Source: Cudoniella acicularis (Eukaryota > Ascomycota > Leotiomycetes > Helotiales > Helotiaceae). Taken from it: DNA of 19,301 bases. The DNA is taken from the NCBI GenBank assembly GCA_013054445.1, contig JAAMPI010001119.1, positions 1 through 19,301 on the forward strand, given 5' to 3'. Below, one piece after another: positions 1-10,013 of the stretch; within the stretch, counting starts at the first letter, position 1, and each line of letters opens with the position of its first letter. The position numbers and the translations under genes are program-made. The notes under the pieces were generated by a model that was given only the letters and a program-made list of their open reading frames with translations, did no database searches and was not told where the DNA came from.

Positions 1-428
1 AACCTTATAAGTATCACGTATATATAAGCGAATATAGATCTAAAAATAGTTCTAGAGAGATCCTTGTCAGTGCTAAAATAAAACCCTTCTCTAGAGACAA
101 GACAAGGAAAGTATAGCCAGGCCTTAAGGGAGCTAAAACGAGCCCCTACGGATACTAAAATAGCTCTTTAATATATGCTCAGGTTTACTTAGCGTATACT
201 CAGGCGGTGCTAAGGAATGCTCATCCTCGGCTTAAGCTTGCTCACCCACAGCTCAGGCTATAGCAGCAAAAACTCAGGTCCAAAGACGGAAATGGAAAAT
301 GCTCATGTCGAGATTCCGATATCGAACTACCTGTTTCACGGATTGGTCGACTTTGTTAGTTATACTTGCAAGACTGCAATACTGTCACATCCACTCTTTG
401 CCCCTGAAAGTTTTCAAATTCGCATCTG
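1..428. other. AT-rich left margin, no convincing gene
   Basis: The first ~200 bases are rich in TA and in TAG/TAA-like triplets in both directions, as in RIP-degraded fungal repeats. Short 'gctcagg/actcagg/gctcacc'-like motifs recur between about 177 and 280 without forming a clean tandem array. Short open frames here have no recognisable content. I see no RNA gene. Confidence 0.4.
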
Positions 429-737
429 CAATGGAAACATTGGCACCTGAGCTCCCCAATGTCATAATTGAGGATTCGAATTTGGCGGGAAAGGTTTACC
501 TCTTGCGGCGTAGCAAGCAACTCCAGTGGTGCATTGAACCAATGGTTTACGGTTTCAAGCCCGCCCGTAACGAAGCAAAGTTCTAGGCGTATATATCTCT
601 ATTCGACTTCTTCCTGGGATCCGGATGTGAATCCACTTCTTATTGATGGGGTCAAAGTTCTGTTAGAACGCGGTGCAGTCCTTGAGCCCAAACCGGACTT
701 TAAGGCTGTTGAGTCTATACAAGAAGTGTCTTGCTGA
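429..737 (+). pseudogene. Possible ankyrin-type gene relic
   Basis: The frame starting at the ATG at 429 reads as plausible protein (METLAPELPNVIIEDSNLAG and on to ..PARNEAKF), then meets a TAG at 583-585. It continues as AYISLFDFFLGSGC and then resumes in another frame as DVNPLLIDGVKVLLERGAV. The segment LFDFFLGSGC + DVNPLLIDGVKVLLERGA resembles the end of an ankyrin repeat (..VKxLLexGAd..). One stop and one frameshift would be needed, so I read it as a broken remnant. The family assignment rests on one repeat-like stretch and is weak. No start context, intron or full repeat set is visible. Confidence 0.3.
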
Positions 738-850
738 ATTCTGTTACTTTCGAATGCTGTTAGATAGGGAAACTAGTAATATGATGCAAGAACTCTAGTT
801 CTATAGCCCTGTAAAGTGAACAATTTTCTAAACTCATTTTCCTTCAATCT

Positions 851-1960
851 TTATCTTGCCCTCTCGTCCGAGAGCCTTGGGAAAGCATAACGTCCAAACC
901 CAAACGCATTCTTATGCAGAGTATAGCCTTTTATGACTGTTGATGAGTCCAGCTTTTCAATGATCCAGTCCCGGTACTCTTCCTCTTTCCCCAGCACACT
1001 CCAAGCCATACCCATAGGCATCAAGAAGAAGGGGGAAGCCCGTAACCTTTCACATTATGGATTTGAAACTCGAAAACTTTACAGATCTCGATCGCTAAGT
1101 CCCGAGGATCTGTAGTCTATCCAGGAAGAAGTAGTGTAGGGGAATCGTCAGAATCGAGCATATTCCCTTTCGTTGTCACCGCCGCTATCATTATCCTTCT
1201 CTATGTTTTCTCAGGATCAATAGCCACCAGCAAACCAATAATCCACATGAGAATTTCATTGTACAGTAAGATTCAGATGCTTGGGTGAGAGATGAAAATT
1301 GCAAGGCATGATTAGAAGTACCACATTTGCGATTTTCGACATATGTCACTGAAACGGTGTTGCGATTTGGACAGTTCAACCAGTCCACTTGTCAGCTTTG
1401 AAATGAAGTCTGTTGACTTTGCCCCTCTCGGCTCTTTATCAAGGTTTATTTCATCTTCCAGAAATCCGGGGATCAACGCCAAAATATCTGTGAGTCGACT
1501 CTGTTCGTTTTTTGGTGTTGAATTTGCAGGCCACAGAGCAGTTCTCCACTTTTGTTCTTCCAAGAAGGTTCTCCGCTTCACGATGAGGCCGACTGTAAGC
1601 TTAAATGACGAATCAGAAACTGAATATGAATTGATTCGCTTGAAATATGCTCACCCAAGTCGCCCGACAAGATTCGAAAGCGTTTCTCACCGGGGGCCCG
1701 AGTAGAAACATTCGGGTCCACACAACTGAAGAAGTTGCGTGAGCCCTGTCACATGGGACCCCAACACCATTCGATGATCGAATTTCGATCCTCCTGTGAG
1801 GACTAATAAAGTTAGACTCCACAGTATTCTCGAGAAGGATTGTCAGACATACTGTATATATGAGCAATACCTCAGTTCCCGGCTGTTTGGGTCTTGCCAA
1901 AACGCGGGATGTTGTCTCGTTACATGTTTTAAAAGCAGACAAGTTGATCGGGATAGTTTC
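851..1960 (-). pseudogene. Fungal Zn2Cys6-type transcription factor, C-terminal region, broken
   Basis: Read on the minus strand, blocks in the expected order match the regulatory half of fungal Zn2Cys6 (C6) transcription factors. These are HVTGLTQLLQLCGPECF (about 1760-1707), RNAFESCRATWV (about 1690-1655), KRRTFLEEQKWRTALWP and RLTDILALIPGFLEDE (1580-1455), CGLLVCWWLLIL (about 1250-1215), DLAIEICKVFEFQIHNVKGY (about 1100-1040) and LMPMGMAWSVLGKEEEYRDW through GFGRYAFP (about 1025-865), ending at a TAA at 851-853. The blocks lie in different frames. Shifts fall at a run of five C near 1692-1696, near 1600-1655 (where a GTGAGC..ACAG intron with a CTGAT branch point is possible), near 1315, and at a run of five C near 1031-1035. 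Stops also interrupt around 1190 and 1113. The Zn2Cys6 DNA-binding end is not in view; upstream sequence to about 1960 looks helical but is not assignable. Such proteins activate transcription in the nucleus. This copy looks dead unless the shifts are sequence errors; at least the stops near 1190 argue that it is a true pseudogene. Confidence 0.65.
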
Positions 1961-2041
1961 ATGAAGCAAGCAGAAGTATATCTATTTCACGCATTAAAAG
2001 ACATAAATTCAAAATTTCCACCCCCCCACAACCCCTCAAAC

Positions 2042-2610
2042 CTACTTACAAGTTACCACCTTATACTCCACAGTATCATTTCCCGTCTTCCAAACCTTCG
2101 GTTTAAAATCCATATAAACCAGCTCATTCTTCTCCGGCGTCCACTCGCCATCCGTATCCCTATAAAACACTAATTCCGAACTGCCTACATCGCGGACTTC
2201 GACTGTGGTGTGCGATACGGTGCCGTCGGTGGTCCAGGAGATGGAGTAGCATTTGGAGGCTTGCACGGTGAAGGGGCGCGTGCACCGTGTGTTGCCGTCT
2301 TCGTCGATGCAGGTGGGGAGGGCGTAATCGAGGATTTTGCCGGAGGTGATGGTTGATGCTAGAGGGAGGTTAGGTTGATTGTTGGGAGCTTTTGGTTGAG
2401 GGGGTTTTGAGAAGGAGGCGGGGAAAGGGGAGAATGTTGCGATGGAATAAGGAGGAAGAAGAGGCAAAAGATGAGGAGGCGGAACGAAGAAAGGAGTGAA
2501 GAAAAGTTCATACCAGGACTGATTTCTTTCTCACCATTATGTCCACCTCTGTTGCCTCCACAGAGAGCCAAGCCGGCCGCGAGGATAGATTGCGGGTTTG
2601 GGATATACAT
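2042..2610 (-). CDS. Small hypothetical protein, two exons
   Basis: The gene model is complement(join(2042..2358,2514..2610)), which encodes 137 aa. Exon 1 starts at the first true ATG (2610; MYIPNPQSILAAGLALCGG). Exon 2 gives ASTITSGKILDYALPTCIDE and ends VVTCK at a TAG. Splicing is supported by a perfect CTAAC branch point 11-15 nt before the CCCTCTAG acceptor and by exact phase (G|CA). Two donors fit, GTATGA at 2513 and GTGAGA at 2534; they differ by 21 nt in the same phase, so either keeps the frame. The product is rich in beta-prone, Thr/Val-rich sequence (SKCYSISWTTDG, TVSHTTVEVRDVG, ELVFYRDTDGEWTPE) with five cysteines. The N-terminus has a short hydrophobic stretch that could be a weak secretion signal, but this is not convincing. 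I do not recognise the family. The gene is followed downstream only by relics. Confidence 0.6.
2359..2513 (-). other. Intron of the small hypothetical gene
   Basis: This is a 155-nt intron with donor GTATGA at 2513 (or 176 nt with donor GTGAGA at 2534), branch point CTAAC and acceptor TAG at 2361-2359. It explains why two partly overlapping open frames appear here: a leader-like frame that runs into the intron, and the cysteine-containing frame of exon 2. Confidence 0.6.
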
Positions 2611-3691
2611 TGTTTTCGTCTTTTGCTTTCCCTCTCTTCTGTTTGTTGTTGTTATTCCACTGACCACAAAGATTTCCTCGTGTGGGTCCGATATTTCGAT
2701 TTTGATATCAAGTAATAGACAAATAAAAAATATTTTTCGTCGTAAACCACGCCTCAAATACTCGTCGTCAGCTCAAATACAAGTAAAAAGAAGAGAAATC
2801 AAAACCGGAACCTCCAAAACTTGAAGTACTAAAATACAAATACCACCACTCAATGCCAAGGACTTAAAAACTTAAAACCTCACCGATGACGAAGCAGGTT
2901 TGAAGTCCTTGTTTTGGGTAGTCTCTCACGTGCATGTAAGTGGTGGCGAAATCGCGGGGAAGCTTAAAAAAATATGCCCTAGGACGGGAGCTAGATCCTT
3001 GGCTTCCAGGTTTGTTTTCTTTGCGAGGTTCGGGGTTCTGGAATTTCTAGAGGACAGGTGCTGTGGGGTTAGTGTTTGTTAGTGTTGAGTATAGTAGTCT
3101 GGCGTTTGGGAAGTGGTTGTGAAACCTAAGGTTTGGGGATGGTGATTTTTTTGGAAAAGGGGAAAGGAGAAGGAAGAACTCACACGTGATGACTGACTGA
3201 TGGTGTACTCTTTTTTTGGCATGTATGGGATGAGTAGTAAGGTAGGATGAAGTGGGATTTGGAACATCATTTGAAAAAAAAATTTGGGGGTATAGTTCGC
3301 TGTTCTATGTGTCGGTATTGGGACTGCCACTCTACCATTAACCTCGTCAAAATCCGTTCCGTTGCGAGATCGATCACCTACCGGTATGGGTTGCGACCGG
3401 TGGATGGATTTAGAACATATGAATGAATAAATACTATTTCTAAATTTTTAATTCTACGTATTTACGAGTCGTGTCATAAGTCATGAATGAATTTCCCTTC
3501 TAGATCTATTCCCAGATTCCCTCCCGCCAGCTACCCAGCCCAGCCCGTGAAAATTTCCTGCGCGCATCTCATGAATGAACAACCCTATCAAGCGAGTGAC
3601 GAAGACTCCACATTGCATACGCCTTTAGTTTATTATCGAAAACCCCTTCTGACTTTACTTTCCCATTTCCAACAGTGAGTATAACGGAATC
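2611..3691. other. Intergenic region between two minus-strand genes
   Basis: This stretch holds the presumed promoter of the small gene (side near 2611) and the 3' flank of the phosphatase gene (side near 3691). Sequence near 2720-2880 is A-rich on the plus strand. A CACGTG E-box-like hexamer occurs near 2929 and another at about 3183. Open frames here are short and unlike protein. I see no RNA gene. Confidence 0.5.
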
Positions 3692-6600
3692 CTACGTAGG
3701 CCTCAAGACAGCCCAACCGTTCATTGCCATCTCATCATTATCGCTGGCGAGTAAATCCGTAGTGGGCCTTCTAGGAGGCAGACTAGGTCTCGGCCCTTCA
3801 TCGTCAGTACCATCCGATCCTATGCTATTCTTATCCCTTGACTTCTTCAGAACCTCTTCTCTTCTGGGCCGAGGAGGTTGCGGAGGGCCGCTGGGTTCGC
3901 TTTTGCCTTGAAAATTACTCGTAATAGGGCCTGGTCCTGTAGTTCTTGGTGGAGGTGGAAATCCAGACAATGTAGGTCTCGGTGGCTGGGCGGGAGGCAC
4001 ATCTGATGAGCGAGTCATCGGAGCGAAAGCGTTAATTGTGGATAATGTAGGTGATGAGTTTGATGATGGGAGCGAAGTGAGATGGACAGGTTTTCGGCCT
4101 ACAGGTGGCGGGGCTTTCTTCGATGACGAGCTAGTCGTAGAGTTTGAGAGACGTCGAGTTGATGGAAATGGAGCCACTTTGCTAGTTGGCAAATCTCTGA
4201 CAGATGTCTGCGAGAATTTACGCATTAACTCTGGTACTGGTGAAACGGTAGGATTGAACGGAGGCGGTAATTTTCGCATTCCGTTTGTTGTCGGCCGAGG
4301 ATTTGGGGGAGGTGGTGGAAAATCATCCTGGCTTCGGGACCGTACTCGAGGAACAGTTACCCAGTCTGGTTCATCGGTAGGGGTATACGGGTTCGAAGGG
4401 CGATTCGGATTTGGTACAAGGCCCCTCTGAGGAGGCTTAAGATCAGATCTGGCAGGCTGACCGTTGTCCAACCACCACTTCCTCTTATCCGAGCTTGCGG
4501 GAGGCAAACCAGGTTCGATAGGGTCATAACCAATAAGGTCTTCGTCATCAGTATCATCATCTCGATTGCTAGCAGTCGTCTTCCCAACATCTGAGCGTCT
4601 TTTCTCGTAGATGTCTCTACTTAGAGCTTCCCGAACAGACTCATTGATTATGCTGACAATGCATTGGAAAGTGGCATAGACTGGACGATGATCCGAGAAG
4701 CGGAGTGGTGCCGTGTTGTAATTTATCTGCCGTAGATTCGTGCCTTTGCGGAGAATGCGATCTGTCCAAGCCGGTATTCGAGCCTTCTCCGAGGTATCGT
4801 AGGCATCTTCTCCGAGGTCATACTTGTACGTCGGATTAAACGTGATTCTCGACTCGGAGTAATAAGGAAAGGTCAGACCGGCAACCATTTGGAGGTTCAG
4901 TTGATCGTTTTCGTAAAGAGTCTCCAGGTCTCCCATTTTGATAAGAGCTTTCACCTTGTCTGCTCCAAGCCCAATTCTATAGTTGAAGTCGCCCATCCAA
5001 ATAACGGTATCGTGATCGTCGATTCCTCGATTTCTTTGGAACCTAAGTCCATGGTGAATGGTAACGTAATCTCGATTCCGTTCTTCATAATTTGCAAACC
5101 CTGCAGCTAGATGTGCAGTTACAAAGCAGATCTGGGTATTGGCGTAGTCCATCCTGATAGCAACAGCACCTTTGTTTCCAGCCATACCGGCCATTCCAGT
5201 TTTTTTGACAGCACCCTCAACATTCTTGATTTTTCGAAGGACAGAGGCCTTTACGAAAATACACAGCGCAGCACCTACAAGCTGACCACTTCGCAGGAGT
5301 ACATAGTGCTCACTTTCAGCTGCTCGGGCATGCCTGTTCAATGTCTTCCTGACGGCTCTTTCCCAAGCTTGCTTCTGTGTAGGATCACTATTCATGATTT
5401 GTTGTGGATTGAGCTCGACAATTTCTTGAAAACCGACGGCAACAATCTCTGGTTGCTGTTGCGACTTTTCGATATCAGGACAAACCCAGGAAGAAAGGTC
5501 CTCTTCGATACCTGTGGTGCGTCCATTGAGATTAAAAGTCCCCGTCCATCTGGATGATAAATCAGCAAGTAATTGAACACGATATAGAATAACTCACATA
5601 TTAATCGTCTCGGACGATTGGTATTCAGAACTTCGTTTCGCAAGTTCACTTGTCACGTAATCATTAATAGGATCGAAAAGATGGACGGGAGTTTGCCCGA
5701 CCATTCTACCGAGTAAAACATCAATGGTGTTTTGACGTCCCTTGTCAGCAAAATTGTTGATGTACAAACGGGTCGCGCTTTTTCGTGCATCTGCAATAGC
5801 TCCGGCGAGCGACATTTTACCATGTCTCGTAAATGAAGATTTCAAGGCTCCTGTCCCTGCATATATCCTTGACAAAGCATCACCGTTGTCTGCCCACAAG
5901 CTGGAGTGACGCATCCAGAAGTCTGGAGCTGCTCGTTCTCCCCGGTGACCCAGAAAGGACTCTACTGCCATTTGGGAAATGATTGTCTGTATCAAGTTGG
6001 TTCGGTCAAGACAATCCAGACAATTTGTGCGAAAGACACCTTCCTGTTGCAATACAACAACTGTTCTTCGATGAGGCTTGTCATGGGAATCTTCAACTGG
6101 ATCCTCTACCTCTTCAGACAGGTAATAAGCAAACCCGTCGGCCGAATTCTCAATCATTCGACGAATCAAACTCGCAGCTTCATATCCTGTGGGCCCCTTG
6201 GTCTCTGCATGAAAATCAAATTCTGTTTCTCTTAGGAGCTGGTGGTCTTGATATCCCTTTTCACCAGGGTGATTGAGGGGCGAATGCCGTATACCATATC
6301 GGTATAATTGAGTTAATTCGGCTTCACCGGGCTTCGTCTCGCTGAGCAGGTTCACCACATGCACCGCTCCATAATTCTGCTCTAGCTCACCAAAATGCTT
6401 ATCGAAAGCTGGTTGGGTGCCTTCGGCGGACCGTGTAATGGTTATTTTTTGCTGACCAGGTATCAGGCCAGCTGCTTGTTCCCAGAAGATGGGTACGGAG
6501 CCTCGAATTTGAGCGTAAGAGAAACATATGTCGGAGGCCTTTTCACTTGCAGTGGGATCTGATTGTCCAACATCAGTGGGACTCCAATATATAGTCTCTG

Positions 6601-7550
6601 ATTCGACAAAGTTTGCAACATTGCCATCATCATCAATTCCTCTGCTATTAAATCTTGTTCCAGCCTGCGACAAGATAGGCGTGAAATCAGTGTCAATGCT
6701 GACGGGAGACCCGTCTTTGTTGTTCGTAGGGGCGCAGAGGATACCGGTATCGTGATGGTAAGGACGAAACCCCGTATAGCAGATGTAAGAATCCCCGAGT
6801 TGTCCAAAGCTACCCTTTCATGTGCAACTAGACGGGACCGAAACTTGACAAGAGGGCTGATCATATATGAGTTCCATAGGAAGGATTCATCGAGGTTGTC
6901 TATATCGAGAGTCGAAGCTTCAGTAGTCCTAGGCTTATTAGCAAATGCTCGCCAAGGAAATATACTGCCACCCACCTATCCTGCAATCTGTTTGTCAAAT
7001 CAAAGTCTGTGCTAAAATAGAAACTCCCATTGCTCAGCAACTTCCGCAACTCCGCACAAGGGTGTTCGAAGGCTGGCTCTCGACGATTCAGTTGATTATA
7101 ATCCTGCCCTTCTGTTGAGTATGGATCCACCAGATCACTAAAGGTATTGTCATGATCGGAGCTATTTAGGCAATAGAACTCCACACCATGAATCCTCTCC
7201 ACAGTTTCCCCTGGCCTAACAGTAGCCACTTTATTGCATCCCACGACCACACATATGAAGACATCATTGTTGATGGTGATCAGCCCTAGTGTGCCATGGA
7301 CTGGAAGAGGACTCAATGTTCGATAGTCGCTTAGATCCGCAGAGGCTACGTCGACGAACTCGACCATGCATCGTGAAGTGCCTGCGACATCTAACGAGCT
7401 TCGAGCCGGAATAGAATGTATCGAGGCGAGCGAGCCATTAGCTACTGCATCATGTGTCGAAGGGCTATGCCGGAATATCAGGGCGTGTGAGGGTGTCACG
7501 AGGGCTATGGAGCGGTGGGGGTATTCGCGAAGTAGAACGCGAATAGACAT
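3692..7550 (-). CDS. Synaptojanin-like polyphosphoinositide phosphatase (SAC + inositol 5-phosphatase)
   Basis: The model is complement(join(3692..5549,5598..6928,6976..7550)), about 1254 aa if one missing base near 6664 is allowed for. The order is an N-terminal SAC domain (about residues 1-560), an inositol-polyphosphate 5-phosphatase domain (about 615-935) and a proline-rich tail with PPxxP runs (about 970-1254), the layout of yeast Inp51/52/53 and animal synaptojanin. The SAC signature CLDCLDRTN is present with its catalytic Cys near residue 495, so this domain should be active. The 5-phosphatase motifs WMGDFNYR (near 822), PAWTDRIL (near 895) and SDHRPV (near 921) are intact. By family knowledge it removes phosphates from PI(4,5)P2 and mono-phosphoinositides at the plasma membrane and endocytic sites, and the tail is expected to bind SH3 proteins. 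Both introns carry fungal signals and exact phase. The spliced length, 3764 nt, is one short of a multiple of three: ..LISRLSCRR runs into AGTRFN.. only with one extra G. The start is the first ATG, before a plausible SAC N-terminus. Confidence 0.93.
5550..5597 (-). other. Intron 2 of the phosphoinositide phosphatase gene
   Basis: This 48-nt intron has donor GTGAGT, branch-like CTGAT and acceptor CCAG. Splicing AT|A restores ETINI-WTGTFNLNGR, the conserved start of the 5-phosphatase domain. Confidence 0.92.
6929..6975 (-). other. Intron 1 of the phosphoinositide phosphatase gene
   Basis: This 47-nt intron has donor GTGGGT, branch CTAAT and acceptor CCTAG. Splicing AG|G joins DLTNRLQD-R to TTEASTLDIDNLDESFLWNS, as expected inside a SAC domain. 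Confidence 0.9.
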
Positions 7551-9966
7551 TCTGACAGATTAGAGACAAGTCGGGGGTTAACATGGAGATCGTGTGGCAT
7601 TTTGGAGGGTGTTATGTCAAGGGAACATTGTTTTTCTTTGCCTTTTGAGACTCGAGTTCAAGGAATTTGCTGAGATGCGGTCATGGGCAGAATCTTGCGC
7701 TCTCACCGCCCGGCTATTTTTCATCAGATTCTATGTCACGTGGCTAGAGGGACCAAGGGATCAATCACAGGGAAAAAGAAATCGGTCATAAGATATTTTC
7801 TACTAAAAAAAATTATATGAAAGCCTTTCCATCCCAAGTAGTCGGATAGTTCCTTAGGATTGGAAGATAGTGTTGCCAAGTCGCTCCCAAGTGAATTAAG
7901 CAATGTCTACTCGACTAGCTACACCAGACATAAAACGTAAAGAATTTTATTTCTGGATTTCAAATACAAAGTTGACATGAACCAAAAAGGCTACTCGCTA
8001 CTCAACCCTACGTATTCTAGGCCCTGCCTCGGAAGTCCGTAGTGCACTGGCCTTTTGGTTTCTGCAGGTCTTAACTAACGGTTCTCCACATCTATCACTG
8101 TTAGAGACATTTCAGCTAGGCTTGTCTTTGACAAACGCTGCCGGTACTTGAAAGAGTTCCCCGTATAAAGGATCCTGTACTTGAGAGCCAAGTGGACCCG
8201 AAAGTGATGCCGTAACAAGTGTGGAATGCAAACTAGTGGACCAAGTGGAATCACTGTAGATTCAATCGTCTTTAAGAACGTCAAGTAGACTTCTAAGAAT
8301 TATTTCCTTGAAACCCTCGTTTCATTCCAGTAGTCACAGGTCGCAACTATAAGATATCGGAGAAAATTGATTGGTGTTCCAAGGGAATCGCCGATGAACG
8401 TTCTCACGGGGTGTCTTGTATCTGTGCGTTCTGCTGTATCATGCAATTGCTCGGCTATGTGTTATAAGAGTGAAGGAAAAAGCAAATTGTTTTGTGAAAG
8501 CTCACAATCCGGCACGCCTCGCATTCGGAAGCATATTAGTGTCCTTGCACAGGTTATAATTTTCTAGGTGGACAGTGTCGTGCGACAACCCTTGCATCTG
8601 CAACTTCCACACAACTTCCAAGGTACTAACGAAGAAATTGCTCTGCCACGGCGAATGTATTGGACAAGAGGCTGATTCGAAGGGCGAAACCTGATCATTT
8701 TGTAACTCTGGTTCAGCATCAGCCATGAATCTTCACCTGCAACACAGGCATCGGGATTCTATCAGGTGATTTTTTTTGCCGTCTTTTCCGAATGGCGCCC
8801 TTGGCACAGATGCGGAAGGATAAGTTCGGGCCGCTCTGATGACTGGTCAGACTGGTCTGGACTGCAGGCAGCTGGCAGCTGGCAGCTGGCTGGCAGTGGC
8901 TGCAGAAAGCTCTATGATAAAGAAAACATCAGCGCGATTTCTGGACCAATAGCGATTGCTTGCCCGGCGAGCGTTGCTTTTTTCTCGGCCTCAAGTGTCT
9001 CAATAAGCTTCTTGACAGCAGGGGCGACAGAACCAGTGATCGGAGTGATCGGAGAGATCGAAATCAGATTCCCATGCCTATTTCTCGATAAAGGACTTGG
9101 ACAACTAGCACCGGCAAATAAGAACGCAAGAGCGCAAGCAACCTGCTTGTTTGGTGCAACTTCCGCAATCAATAAGGCAAGGGCTTTGTGGTGTGCCCGA
9201 ATAATGCAATGTCAACGATTGTGTTCCTAGTGTGTTCCTAGGCCTCTCCTAATCGTGTGCAGTATATGTAGCCAATAACGAAGGAAGACAAGACTTTAAC
9301 AATTGCATTCAATCTCCTGGCCCGGCTGCGTGGTAGGCTTGGAGAGACTGTTTTTCCTTTTGCTGATCTGATAAGATATGCCAGTGCCGGCCTGTGGAGC
9401 AAAGTGTTTCCTTTGGGCCTCGCCGCCGGGATAGGGGAGCTGAACTACTGTACGATGACGACGATATCATGAGACGTTTTCTTTATCTCGAGCCGTTCCC
9501 GAACCGCAAGTGTCGAATCGAAATGGTCAAGTTGACGTTTTACTTTGTACTTTCTAGAGGTCCATGATGGCGGTTGTTTGTGAGTCGTGAAGCACCCTGT
9601 GACCTGTTGTGCAACGTTGTGAGACATGGGAGTAGCGAAAAGAATCTGGAAGAAATGGGAGAAGGGTGGTGGGCTCGGTCTGGGCCGGGAAATAATAAGG
9701 ATGCCAAGACAAAAAGGGGACGCCAAGGAGTGACGAGACGAGAGGGGACACGAGGGAGGGAGGGGAGAGGCTCGGCGATAGCGTTCTAGATTTGTCGGGG
9801 CCACGAACACTGACCAGGCCGGAAGGTTGAAGACATTCAAGACAAGGCGTTGAAAGGCCAGCCCAGCACCCGTTTGACTGTCAATGCGCGTGCCTGACAC
9901 TGCCTGTGGCCGCCTGCCTGGGCTGATAGTTATTGCTATTGGATCCTTAATCCAGTGTTGGCGTTG

Positions 9967-9970
<4 letters not shown>
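7551..9970. other. Divergent intergenic region, left part
   Basis: This lies between the start of the minus-strand phosphatase gene and the plus-strand histidine kinase. It should hold the phosphatase promoter near 7551-8000. Between 8000 and 9900 I find only short open frames without recognisable domains. Examples are minus frames at 8502-8726 (starting MADAEPELQND) and 8912-9172 (no ATG at its start). Short repeats occur: GGCAGCT copies at 8867-8887 and a duplicated TGTGTTCCTAG at about 9219-9240. No RNA gene is seen. Confidence 0.45.
8867..8897. repeat. Short tandem repeat, GGCAGCT x3 plus decayed copies
   Basis: There are three perfect 7-bp copies (8867-8887), followed by GGCT and GGCAGT variants. 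The repeat is flanked by CTGG/CTGCAG-rich sequence from about 8840 to 8905. Confidence 0.85.

Positions 9971-10008
<38 letters not shown>
9971..10008. repeat. Trinucleotide microsatellite (GCT)12
   Basis: This is an uninterrupted 38-base GCT run with near-copies on its left (gttgctgtt). It lies about 1.1 kb before the histidine kinase ORF. The poly-Leu, poly-Ser and poly-Ala frames across it are products of the repeat, not evidence for a gene. Confidence 0.95.

Positions 10009-10013
<5 letters not shown>

Noticed and set aside
1343..1705. 120-codon plus-strand frame
   Set aside because: It is antisense to the better-supported Zn2Cys6-factor relic blocks on the minus strand.
4038..4430. 130-codon plus-strand frame
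   Set aside because: It is antisense to the proline-rich tail of the phosphatase gene; the Gly/Val-rich product is the complement of Pro/Thr codons.
5111..5557. 148-codon plus-strand frame
   Set aside because: It is antisense to the conserved 5-phosphatase domain and has no domain of its own.
8502..8726. 74-codon minus-strand frame starting MADAEPELQND
   Set aside because: It has a true ATG but no family resemblance, is short and has no supporting signals; it is left as intergenic.
8912..9172. Minus-strand frame with protein-like Ala/Leu-rich sequence
   Set aside because: It has no ATG (opens at TTG after a TGA), no recognisable family and no splice acceptor that would join it to a start exon. 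It could be a relic, but I cannot support it.
9445..9900. 151-codon minus-strand frame
   Set aside because: Composition is irregular, there is no recognisable motif or splice support, and another open frame overlaps it.
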